A DNA stretch of 39,600 nucleotides. Source: an uncultured Geobacter sp. (GTDB taxonomy: Bacteria > Desulfobacterota > Desulfuromonadia > Geobacterales > DSM-12255). Within the stretch, counting starts at the first letter, position 1; every line of letters begins with the position of its first letter. Positions 8,183 through 15,152 of this stretch are shown here, one piece after another. The notes beneath the pieces are model-generated. The model was not told the origin of the DNA. It saw only the letters and a list, made by a program, of their open reading frames with translations, and searched no databases. The position numbers and the translations under genes are program-made. Where the stretch lies: contig CALMBF010000095.1 of assembly GCA_937860145.1 (NCBI GenBank), forward strand, positions 1-39,600, written 5' to 3'.

Positions 8183-10069
8183 TTAGTACCAGTTCGGTGT
8201 CGCCGCATAGTGGCACATCAGGTTCGAACAGGTGATGTTGACGCCGGTTGTGCCGCTGACAACGGGGTTCGAGCCACCGAAGAGCAGGCTCATGCTGTTG
8301 GCGGTACCGCCTCCCATGGTGTTCGGATAGCTGCCGCCTGCTCCGAAGGTGATCTGCTTGGAGCCGTCGTTGTGCTGCGACAGTGTCGTGGTATGACACG
8401 TACCGCACACGGCAACGTTCTCGGCTGATGAACCGAAGGTCTGGCCGGTTACCGCAAGTGTGCCATATCCCACTCTGGTCTTGATGAAGGAGATGTGCTT
8501 GTAGTGGGCCAGATCGGTCCCACTGGTGTTCTGCCAGGCGTTGGTCCCGGTGATGTCGTACTTGTGGCAGCCGTTGCAATCGGTGGTGACGTTGATGCTG
8601 CCGTTCATGTGCAGGGACTTGTTGATGATCTTACCCGTCGCATCGACGACCATGCTGTGGCAGCCGACGCAGGAAGTGGTTGCCGCATAGCCGCTGTGGC
8701 TGGTTGCCGTGGTGCCGGTGGTCGGCGGGTTGCCGTGACAGGTGCTGCAGTCCGCACCGGGGGTGCCGGTCATAAGTGATGCCTGGTTCCACTGGGGACT
8801 TCTTGCGGTACCGCTGGTGTCACCCTTGGGCATTTTACCGCCGTGGCAGTAGGTCGTGGTACAGGTTGCCGCGGCAATATCAGTACCATCCGTTTTTGCC
8901 GTGGTGGTGCTGTTCTTGATGGCCGTGGATGCCTGGGCAAAGGTCAGGGTCTGGCTGTTGTAGCGCGGCACCGCCATGTGGGTCCCTTCGAAGGGGGTTG
9001 TCGGCACGCTGTGGCACTCGTTGCATTTGAGCTTCGGCATGTAGACGGAGGAGAGGTGGACGAAGTGGGCACCTACCCGCTTGTCGGTATTTACAGCAAC
9101 CTGATCGGTGCTGGTACCGGTCCCGCCCCAGCCGGGAGCCGCATTGTACTTGTCCGCACGGAGGGACGTCTGGCCGTCGACACCGTGGCAGTGGACGCAG
9201 GTGTGGTTGTTGTTCGTGGTGGCTGCCGACCAGGCACTACGCGACTTGCCGCCGTGACAGGAAACATTGTTGCAGGTCTTGGTGTTGCCGGCGGAGCCGA
9301 CTTCCGTGCTCTTGTACGAGGTGTAGGTGCCATAGGCAACCCCTGTAAAGGTGACGTCCCGTACGCCGTTGACGTGGCGTGTCGCAGCGGTATAGCTTTT
9401 CAGGGTGGCGGCATCGGTAGCGGTCTTGGAGTGACAGATCTGGCAGTTGATATTGGCTGCCGGGTACTTCAGGTGCTGGGAGTGGGTCGTTGAGAGGGTA
9501 AAGTTGCCGATGCTGCGCGCCGGTGCGCCAGTGGCGGAGAGACGGCCGGCATGGCAGCCACGGCACCCTTCAGAGCCGCCCCAGCGGGAAGAGCTGTACT
9601 GGACCATCCCCATGCCGGTAGCACGACCGGTACTGTGGCAGTAGATGTTGCCGCAGTTACCGAAGGCCGGGCTGTTGGTGTTGGCGATCTTTTTCCCGGC
9701 CGAGTAGCGGTTGCCGGGAAGACTGGCGCCGGTTATGTTCTTGAACCCGCTCTGGTGGGCGTTGGTGTAGCCGGCGCTCGGGTGACATTTGGTACAGGCA
9801 TACTGGTATTCACGCTTCGCCGACGAGGTCGAATACCCCGAGTGACGGGCATGGGTACCGAGGAACATGCCACTGGGCGTGTTCCGGGCCGTGCCATCCT
9901 GGACTTTGTTGTTGTTGAAGTGACATCCGGAAAGACCGTTGCTGCACGAGATGGTGGCAGCACCGACGTCACTCGGGCGAAGTAATCCGCCGAGTAATAA
10001 TGATGATAGTAACATGGTGCAGAATGCTGCCAAGCCGACCGCTTGACGTTTTGATTGCATGTGAGACAT
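8183..10069 (-). CDS. Secreted multihaem c-type cytochrome (CxxxxCH/CxxCH family)
   Basis: A 628-aa exported electron-transfer protein. I count nine classical CxxCH sites (CTKCH, CRGCH, CQICH, CVHCH, CNECH, CSTCH, CVGCH, CNGCH, CGTCH), four CxxxxCH sites (CGNIYCH, CNNVSCH, CTTTYCH, CSNLMCH) and one CSNGLSGCH (Cx6CH) at the start of the mature protein: up to 14 haem sites. Alternating CxxxxCH and CxxCH marks a cytochrome family known mainly from Geobacter. A signal peptide (hydrophobic AAFCTMLLSSLLLGGLL, cleavage near DVGAA/TISC) precedes it. The Ser/Thr/Gly-rich spacers suggest an extended, perhaps extracellular, protein. The start at 10069 follows GGAGGAACATC; a longer frame to 10147 lacks a site and would precede the signal peptide. 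A sigma-54 promoter lies upstream. It is likely involved in extracellular metal or electrode reduction (inference from family). Confidence 0.93.
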   Translation of the reverse strand: MSHMQSKRQAVGLAAFCTMLLSSLLLGGLLRPSDVGAATISCSNGLSGCHFNNNKVQDGTARNTPSGMFLGTHARHSGYSTSSAKREYQYACTKCHPSAGYTNAHQSGFKNITGASLPGNRYSAGKKIANTNSPAFGNCGNIYCHSTGRATGMGMVQYSSSRWGGSEGCRGCHAGRLSATGAPARSIGNFTLSTTHSQHLKYPAANINCQICHSKTATDAATLKSYTAATRHVNGVRDVTFTGVAYGTYTSYKSTEVGSAGNTKTCNNVSCHGGKSRSAWSAATTNNNHTCVHCHGVDGQTSLRADKYNAAPGWGGTGTSTDQVAVNTDKRVGAHFVHLSSVYMPKLKCNECHSVPTTPFEGTHMAVPRYNSQTLTFAQASTAIKNSTTTAKTDGTDIAAATCTTTYCHGGKMPKGDTSGTARSPQWNQASLMTGTPGADCSTCHGNPPTTGTTATSHSGYAATTSCVGCHSMVVDATGKIINKSLHMNGSINVTTDCNGCHKYDITGTNAWQNTSGTDLAHYKHISFIKTRVGYGTLAVTGQTFGSSAENVAVCGTCHTTTLSQHNDGSKQITFGAGGSYPNTMGGGTANSMSLLFGGSNPVVSGTTGVNITCSNLMCHYAATPNWY

Positions 10070-10156
10070 GATGTTCCTCCCCGCTGTCTTGAATTTATGA
10101 ACTAATTGGTACTGACTGTTACCCGGTCTTAAAATAATTAAAATCATGTCGATGTG

Positions 10157-10172
10157 AGCAAAATATGTGCCA
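10157..10172 (-). promoter_or_regulatory. Sigma-54 (RpoN) promoter of the cytochrome gene
   Basis: Read on the minus strand the bases are TGGCACATATTTTGCT, which matches the -24/-12 consensus (TGGCAC, five bases, TTGCW) at every fixed position. The start point would be near 10145, giving a leader of about 75 nt before the ATG at 10069. Expression would need RpoN and an ATP-dependent enhancer-binding protein; its sites should lie at about 10200-10350 but I could not identify them. Confidence 0.85.
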
Positions 10173-10418
10173 TGTGTGTGTGGTTTTAATTATAGAGCTA
10201 TTGTTGGCGCTTTCGCTGTGTTGAAGTAGGGAATGCTTGATTAGTATAAATTTTAATTAGAGTAATTGTTGTTAAATGGCTGAATCATCTGTCTTTTAAT
10301 GTGCTATCAGACGTACCGGTGAGTGATCAACCAAGTTCCTCTGAAAGCTGCGGCGTTTGAGCGCTCTTGAGAAGGCCTGCCCCTTCTGTTACAGGGTAGT
10401 TTGGCTGAGACCGCTCAA
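10173..10418. other. AT-rich divergent regulatory region
   Basis: This non-coding stretch lies between the sigma-54 promoter (minus strand) and the riboswitch promoter (plus strand). It is the expected place for an RpoN activator and for IHF bending, but no clear dyad or tandem repeat stands out. No reading frame is convincing. Confidence 0.45.
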
Positions 10419-10462
10419 ATATAAAGTCGATTCAAGTTCGTCGATTTATCTTGACTTTATAT
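10419..10462. repeat. 10-bp inverted repeat overlapping the riboswitch promoter
   Basis: ATATAAAGTC (10419-10428) and its exact complement GACTTTATAT (10453-10462) are 24 bp apart. The right arm overlaps the -35 box TTGACT, so this may be an operator. The spacer contains two copies of TCGATT. Confidence 0.5.
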
Positions 10463-10479
10463 GTAGATACGTTTTTACT
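10451..10479 (+). promoter_or_regulatory. Likely promoter of the riboswitch transcript
   Basis: TTGACT (10451-10456) and TTTACT (10474-10479) with 17-bp spacing. Transcription would begin near 10486, just before the aptamer. Confidence 0.5.
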
Positions 10480-10499
10480 GTAGCTGCGTGAGAAAGCGC

Positions 10500-10584
10500 A
10501 ACTCTCCGATACTAGCAAACCGGAAGCGATTCCGGGACGCAAAGCCACGGGCCCCACGCGGGTAGCCGGGTTGCCGAAGAGGGT
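10500..10584 (+). ncRNA. GEMM-I cyclic-dinucleotide riboswitch aptamer (A20, cGAMP-type)
   Basis: The conserved GEMM-I blocks occur in order: GCAAACC (10515-10521), a P2 hairpin CCGGAA-GCGA-TTCCGG with a GNRA tetraloop (10520-10535), GGACGCAAAGCC (10535-10546), and GGTAGCCGGGTTGCC (10561-10575). P1 can form between ACTCTC (10501-10506) and GAGGGT (10579-10584). The base just before GCAAACC, position 20 in the Vc2 numbering as I remember it, is A (10514) rather than the G of c-di-GMP aptamers. An A here is the reported mark of GEMM-Ib aptamers in Geobacter, which prefer 3',3'-cGAMP. Family identity is secure; ligand preference is inference. Confidence 0.9.
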
Positions 10585-10614
10585 CATATGCACCGTTGCT
10601 ACGCGTGTGTGTTT

Positions 10615-10649
10615 AGCCTGTCTTCTATTGGTAAAGGAGACAGGCTTTT
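10615..10649 (+). terminator. Riboswitch expression-platform terminator
   Basis: Stem AGCCTGTCTTC (10615-10625) pairs with GGAGACAGGCT (10636-10646) with one G-U, followed by T4. It lies 30 nt after the aptamer. The stretch GAAGA (10576-10580) at the base of the aptamer can pair with TCTTC (10621-10625) in the terminator's left arm, offering a possible antiterminator. The switching direction is not proven. Confidence 0.8.
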
Positions 10650-10880
10650 CTATTTGGGCTGCTCTGAATCCATGGCGGCGAGAGCTCGTTTCGGTCGGCG
10701 GAATGAGTTGAAAGTAAATAATGAATATAGAGATTGAAATTCGAGCTTCAGATTAGAGTAGCAAGAATACTGAAGTCGATTATGGTCACGGAAGGCACGA
10801 TGTCGTTACTCACTGTTATAGTTATAGAGTATAATAATAGTCAATACGTCAAGAGCAGTATCTAATTATTTGGTTTGATT

Positions 10881-11735
10881 ATGCTAAACATTGAGAAGCA
10901 CATCAAAGCATATCTGCACTACCTTGAACAGAAAGGCCAGGTATTTAATATCATATTGGGCCTCGTGTTCACTGTCCTTTTTGGCGTGTTGGATATTATG
11001 GCTCCAATCCAGTATTCTTTTATATTGTTGTACATATTCCCTGTCGCGCTGACAACATGGTTTGGACGGCGATCAGCCGGAATTGCAGTATCTATACTCT
11101 GTACCGCGTTTTGGACTTACACCAACCCACAAGTCGATATGCCATCATCAATATGGAATGTCCTTTCAACATTGATTATATTCATTGCGGTCTCAGTTAT
11201 GCTCAGAAAGATCCGCAGCATGTGGGAGAATGATATCGTCTTGTCGCGTACCGACCAACTGACTGGTGCCATGAACAGGCGGGCATTTGATGAAATAGTT
11301 GAATATGAGATGTTGAGACTTCAGCGGCAGAACAGCCCCTTCTCGCTCGCGTACCTTGATCTTGATAATTTCAAGAAAGTCAACGATTGCTTTGGTCATA
11401 AAAAGGGTGACGAACTTCTGAAAGCTGTGGTGGAATGTATTTCAAGCAATCTGCGAAGGACTGACGTGGTTGCACGTATTGGTGGAGATGAATTTACCAT
11501 TTTCTTTCCGGCGACAGACCAGAACTCAGTAAAACGTGTCATGGTGAAATTGAAGGAGCAGTTGCGATTGTTGTCTGAGAAGAACAACTGGCCAACAACG
11601 TACAGTATAGGTGTCATAACCTGTACAGATACTCAATGCGACCTTGAAAGATTGATATCACTTGCTGACAAATTGATGTATGAGGTCAAGCGCTCCGGTA
11701 AGAATGATGTCCATTACTTAACATACACAATCTAA
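10881..11735 (+). CDS. Membrane GGDEF protein (diguanylate cyclase)
   Basis: A 284-aa inner-membrane protein with about four N-terminal helices (23-39, 45-60, 64-80, 93-108) followed by a GGDEF domain (about 120-280). The catalytic loop is intact (GGDEF, 201-205), an inhibitory I-site RRTD (192-195) lies exactly five residues before it, and the guanine-binding Asn168 and Asp177 (KVND...GHKKGD) are present. Asp at the latter position is canonical for c-di-GMP synthesis; the Geobacter cGAMP-making Hypr enzymes have Ser there. The ATG at 10881 has no obvious Shine-Dalgarno. The gene lies 230 bp beyond the riboswitch terminator, so it is the likely regulated gene, though a TATAAT at 10830-10835 might give a private promoter. 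Codon use is AT-richer than its neighbours. Confidence 0.9.
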   Translation: MLNIEKHIKAYLHYLEQKGQVFNIILGLVFTVLFGVLDIMAPIQYSFILLYIFPVALTTWFGRRSAGIAVSILCTAFWTYTNPQVDMPSSIWNVLSTLIIFIAVSVMLRKIRSMWENDIVLSRTDQLTGAMNRRAFDEIVEYEMLRLQRQNSPFSLAYLDLDNFKKVNDCFGHKKGDELLKAVVECISSNLRRTDVVARIGGDEFTIFFPATDQNSVKRVMVKLKEQLRLLSEKNNWPTTYSIGVITCTDTQCDLERLISLADKLMYEVKRSGKNDVHYLTYTI

Positions 11736-11772
11736 CTGCAATGTATTGAATGAACATTTTAAGGAGCAGGAC

Positions 11773-12048
11773 ATGACTAAAGCAGACCTTGTCGAGCGCA
11801 TTTATTCCGCATCCGGTATGAACATGAAGGAATCAAAAGCAGTACTTGAGTCCGTATTTTCTCTTCTCAAGGATACTCTCGAATCTGGTGAGCAGATCAA
11901 GATCGCGGGGTTTGGCAACTTTGAGGTCAGGCACAAGAGTAACCGCAAGGGCAGGAATCCTCTCACAGGCGAGGCTATTACCATTGAGGCAAGACGTATT
12001 CTGACCTTTAAACCAAGTAAAATTTTGAAAGAGGATATAAACAGATAG
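11773..12048 (+). CDS. ihfA: Integration host factor, alpha-type subunit
   Basis: A 91-aa HU/IHF-family DNA-bending protein. The central GEQIKIAGFGNFEVR and the DNA-arm GRNPLTGEAITIEARR match IHF-alpha better than HU, including the arm-tip proline. IHF binds as an alpha/beta heterodimer and sharply bends DNA, often between an enhancer and a sigma-54 promoter. AAGGAG (11760-11765) precedes ATG 11773; upstream in-frame codons from 11746 are not needed. The gene lies 37 bp after the GGDEF gene on the same strand and may be co-transcribed with it. No partner beta gene is in the window. Confidence 0.85.
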   Translation: MTKADLVERIYSASGMNMKESKAVLESVFSLLKDTLESGEQIKIAGFGNFEVRHKSNRKGRNPLTGEAITIEARRILTFKPSKILKEDINR

Positions 12049-12379
12049 GCCCATATTATTGGGGACGCAGTGAAACCTGACACAAAACGGCTTGGAAAAC
12101 GTAAGTAACTACAAGCACACCACACATCATCGTCGATCAATGGTTGATTCATCAAAAACTCTCCTTTAGCCGCCTCCAGTATTCCTGTTACTCACAGATT
12201 TGATAAAAAATCTTCATAGTTACCGTCTTGAATGCTCGAGTTTAACGCTCGTCGCTCGTGGAATCCTCCTTCAGGAATATCGACACAACGAGGAGCGATG
12301 CATAGAACTTGTATTCAAGGCTTTTCAGGTTATAGTTGTGGATAAATATTGTTTAATCATGCGTGAATGGAGGGGGAGT
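12049..12379. other. 330-bp intergenic region
   Basis: No convincing gene. The frame of the downstream protein stays open back to 12200, but the extension has no ribosome-binding site and would bury the signal peptide. A likely promoter (TTGTAT 12309-12314, 16 bp, TATAGT 12331-12336) sits in the last third. Confidence 0.45.
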
Positions 12380-13393
12380 ATGATCGGGAGAGCATGCATA
12401 TTTTCTTTAGCGGTCATATTGCTTTCGTCGGTTGCGCCCCAGTTGTTGTTGGCAGATGAAATCACCCTCGACAACGGCAACCATGTTGCCGGAACCGTTA
12501 CTAGTCTCTCCGGAGATTATGTCACACTGACTTCCGATTATGCGGAGCCTATGAAGATCAGAAAAAAGAATATCACCAGAATATCAACCAATACTCCCGT
12601 GGAGTTACATCTTGCAACCGGAGAGGTGATCAAAGGGAAACTCAGAACCGGTGATGATGGGAAGATTACCGTCGATGAGGGGGATGGTAGGATCGCGTCA
12701 GGGATTGAGTTGAAGAGCGTGACGGCTATCAACCCGCCGCCAGTCGGGAAATGGCATGGCACTGTGAGCCTGTCCGGAAACCTGCAGGCAGGTAACACTG
12801 ATCGTAGCGGGTTGTCATTCGGTGCAGATGTCATGCGCAGGGGGGATCAGGACCGCTTCAGCATGCGATTCCTCTATAATATCGCCGAGGAAAATGACGC
12901 CATGACGACGCGCAATGCGTTTGGTGCTCTGCAATACGATTATTTCTTCACCAAGAAATTTTATGGCTACCTTGGGGTTGAACTCCTTAATGACACGTTT
13001 AAAGATCTCAAGCTGCGGGCAGTCGTTGGACCGGGTGCCGGGTACCAGGTATGGGATGATCCTGTAAAGGGGCTTTCCCTGGAAGCCGGCATTGCCTATT
13101 TCTCGGAGGATTATGAAGCGCAGGAAGATAAAAGTTGGATGACTGTTCGCCTTGCCGCCAATTACCGTTACAAATTGACCGATTGGCTCGAGTTTACCGA
13201 CAGGTTGGTCTTGTATCCTAGTCTGAAAAAAATGAGCGATTTCAACCTTCGCAACGAAGCGGCTCTCATGACCGCCATTGGTGCGGGCTGGTCCATGAAA
13301 TTGGCCGACATCCTTGATTTCTCAAACGAACCTCCGGTTGGCAAGAAAAGTACTGATTCACTCCTTACGGTCGGACTTCAGTATGCGTTCTGA
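12380..13393 (+). CDS. DUF481 outer-membrane barrel protein
   Basis: A 337-aa exported protein. A signal peptide (MIGRACIFSLAVILLSSVAPQLLLA, cleavage before DEITL) is followed by a small beta-rich domain (about 26-115) with repeated short strands such as LDNGNHVAGTVTSLSGDYV, and then a DUF481 domain (about 120-337) of alternating amphipathic strands. It ends in Phe (LQYAF), the usual signal of beta-barrel outer-membrane proteins. DUF481 proteins (YdiY/salt-induced type) have no settled function. ATG 12380 follows GGAGGGGGAG; earlier in-frame starts are rejected for lack of a site. It appears to be transcribed alone. Confidence 0.82.
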   Translation: MIGRACIFSLAVILLSSVAPQLLLADEITLDNGNHVAGTVTSLSGDYVTLTSDYAEPMKIRKKNITRISTNTPVELHLATGEVIKGKLRTGDDGKITVDEGDGRIASGIELKSVTAINPPPVGKWHGTVSLSGNLQAGNTDRSGLSFGADVMRRGDQDRFSMRFLYNIAEENDAMTTRNAFGALQYDYFFTKKFYGYLGVELLNDTFKDLKLRAVVGPGAGYQVWDDPVKGLSLEAGIAYFSEDYEAQEDKSWMTVRLAANYRYKLTDWLEFTDRLVLYPSLKKMSDFNLRNEAALMTAIGAGWSMKLADILDFSNEPPVGKKSTDSLLTVGLQYAF

Positions 13394-13524
13394 CGTAATC
13401 AAGGGAACAACGGATTCCCCTCACCGGTGCCGGCACAAGTGTGGTTCGCAACGGGGTGTAATGCATGAGGTCCGACCTTATCGACAATGATGCAATTCAA
13501 CTTTGCTGCTAGAGGAGGTTTGTC

Positions 13525-13962
13525 ATGTCTATGATGAAAGAATTCAAGGAATTTGCCGTAAAGGGAAATGTCGTTGATTTGGCTGTTGGTGTCATTATCG
13601 GCGGGGCCTTCGGTAAGATTGTCACCTCGTTTGTCAGTGACATTGTGATGCCGCCTCTTGGGATGGCCATGGGGAAGGTTAATTTCACTGATCTGTTCAT
13701 CGATCTGTCAGGAAAAGGCTTTACCTCTCTCAAGGCAGCAAAGGATGCCGGTGCCCCGGTAATAAGCTATGGAGTATTCATAAATACGGTCATCGATTTT
13801 ACGATCATTGCCTTCGTCATATTTCTCGTCATAAAACAGATCAACCGCCTGAAAAAAGAACCGACGCCTGCACCGCCAAATACAAAGGATTGCCCGTTCT
13901 GCTGTTCCCCTGTACCGATACCAGCACGGCGTTGTCCTCACTGTACGTCTGAGTTCCCGTAA
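13525..13962 (+). CDS. mscL: Large-conductance mechanosensitive channel with C-terminal zinc ribbon
   Basis: MscL opens under membrane tension to release solutes in hypo-osmotic shock. The 145-aa protein has the N-terminal amphipathic helix ([15 protein letters not shown]), the pore helix [18 protein letters not shown], the periplasmic loop and the second helix (about 82-103). The C terminus is unusual compared with the E. coli protein: instead of the plain helical bundle it ends in a zinc-ribbon motif CPFC...CPHC (Cys123, 126, 137, 140). From memory, such tails occur in some other MscL proteins. The start follows GAGGAGG. Confidence 0.93.
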   Translation: MSMMKEFKEFAVKGNVVDLAVGVIIGGAFGKIVTSFVSDIVMPPLGMAMGKVNFTDLFIDLSGKGFTSLKAAKDAGAPVISYGVFINTVIDFTIIAFVIFLVIKQINRLKKEPTPAPPNTKDCPFCCSPVPIPARRCPHCTSEFP

Positions 13963-14082
13963 GGTCCGCATCTCCTGCACGCGGCCCAGACTGGGCTGCC
14001 CTAGTTCTCTTCGCAGGGGCATTGCGTGCCGGTTACGTGTGGTCATACATCTGCTGCCAGTCGAGGCATGAAGAGATAACAG

Positions 14083-14421
14083 ATGATTGTTGACAAGGTT
14101 TCATCGGTTGGCGAATGCCTGGTTGTTGACGATGCCGCTCTTCGACGAGGGCTGAAGGCAATCCGAAGGCGTCGTTGGTGTCTCTGGACAATAATTCTGT
14201 CCTATATGCCGCTTATGATGCTCGCCATGAAGATGTTCAATGGTCACTTGGCCGCCGTGTTTGTCGGCTGGTTCGTCGTCATGTTTGCCATAGCTTTTTA
14301 TGCCGCCATTGCCAGGTGCCCAAGTTGTGGCAACTATTTCCACTTGCAGGGCATGACCCTGCTTTTCCTCCGGAAGTGCCTGCATTGCCAGTTGCATGTA
14401 AGTGCGGATAAGCGACTGTAG
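14083..14421 (+). CDS. Small membrane protein with zinc-ribbon cysteines
   Basis: A 112-aa protein of no family I recognise. It has two hydrophobic helices (about 33-51 and 56-77) followed by CPSCGNYF (Cys79, 82) and CLHC (Cys99, 102), the spacing of a zinc ribbon that would face the cytosol or the membrane surface. A weak GAAGAGA precedes the ATG. The composition and the paired CxxC motifs argue for a real gene. It follows mscL, whose tail also carries a zinc ribbon; whether this reflects shared biology is unknown. Confidence 0.6.
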   Translation: MIVDKVSSVGECLVVDDAALRRGLKAIRRRRWCLWTIILSYMPLMMLAMKMFNGHLAAVFVGWFVVMFAIAFYAAIARCPSCGNYFHLQGMTLLFLRKCLHCQLHVSADKRL

Positions 14422-14558
14422 CTTGGACCATGTTCTTCCTCCCGGTTTCAGCGAGGAGCATCCGAAAGAGGGATTCCACCGCGAACATGCAACGATTATT
14501 TCCTTTTCTGTCAAGCCTTTTACCACACCCACGGGGATTCACCCCGACCGCTTTCCCC

Positions 14559-14588
14559 TTGCGTTCAACAATCATTTCATGCTATACA
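14559..14588 (+). promoter_or_regulatory. Possible promoter of tRNA-Pro
   Basis: TTGCGT (14559-14564), 18-bp spacer, TATACA (14583-14588). The start point would fall a few bases before the tRNA 5' end. Confidence 0.4.
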
Positions 14589-14600
14589 AATTTTTTACGT

Positions 14601-14677
14601 CGGGGAGTAGCGCAGCCTGGTAGCGCACCTGCCTTGGGAGCAGGGGGTCGCAAGTTCGAATCTTGTCTCCCCGACCA
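14601..14677 (+). tRNA. tRNA-Pro (TGG)
   Basis: A 77-base cloverleaf. The acceptor stem is CGGGGAG/CTCCCCG, the anticodon loop CTTGGGA (stem CCTGC/GCAGG) gives anticodon TGG, the T-loop is TTCGAAT, and CCA is encoded (14675-14677). Confidence 0.97.
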
Positions 14678-14944
14678 ATTTTAATCTCCGTTCGTTGTTC
14701 AGGTGGATAGAACAGCGGTCAAGTTTTTTTGTGATTTTTCGACAATAGAGTGCAGTACAAAGGGGGGGTATGGAGCAATCTGTAGCCCCCCGTTCGTTTG
14801 CTGTGGCGACTAAATGTGCAGGAGGGTGCGCTGATGAAGGCCTGTCACTTCATGCGCTCAGGAGATGACGAGTCTACAGTTCAGCCCGGCAAGAAAAGTT
14901 CCTCTCCGGGCAAAAAACCACATGACACAAAAAATGCCACATGG

Positions 14945-14978
14945 TAAAAAAGGGTTAGACCATTATGGTCTAACCCTT
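14945..14978 (-). terminator. Terminator of tRNA-Arg
   Basis: A 13-bp perfect stem (14950-14962 with 14966-14978) with a TTA loop; read on the minus strand it ends in a T-run. It lies ten bases beyond the tRNA 3' end. Confidence 0.88.
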
Positions 14979-14987
14979 CGTTTTTAT

Positions 14988-15064
14988 TGGCGGGCGGCAT
15001 GGGATTCGAACCCACGACCCCAGGCTTCGGAGGCCTGTACTCTATCCATCTGAGCTAACCGCCC
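14988..15064 (-). tRNA. tRNA-Arg (CCG)
   Basis: A 77-base cloverleaf on the minus strand: acceptor GGGCGGT/GCCGCCC (one G-U), anticodon stem CAGGC/GCCTG with loop CTCCGAA (anticodon CCG), T-loop TTCGAAT, and an encoded CCA (plus strand 14988-14990). Confidence 0.97.
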
Positions 15065-15077
15065 TTTGAACTTTCAA

Positions 15078-15106
15078 TTAATACACTATTGGCAAGCTAA
15101 ACTCAA
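15078..15106 (-). promoter_or_regulatory. Promoter of tRNA-Arg
   Basis: On the minus strand: TTGAGT (15101-15106), 17-bp spacer, TATTAA (15078-15083), ending 14 bases before the tRNA 5' end at 15064. Confidence 0.6.
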
Positions 15107-15152
15107 GAACTTTAGTCGTGTCGGTTTATCTTGGCCTAACCTGGGAGACCCT

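Noticed and set aside
8843-9493. 216-aa plus-strand Gly/Val-rich frame
   Set aside because: Antisense shadow of the cytochrome gene.
14865-15053. Short plus-strand frame ending in AAWDSNPRPQASEACTLSI
   Set aside because: Its C-terminal half is the antisense of tRNA-Arg; this string is a familiar false protein made from tRNA genes.
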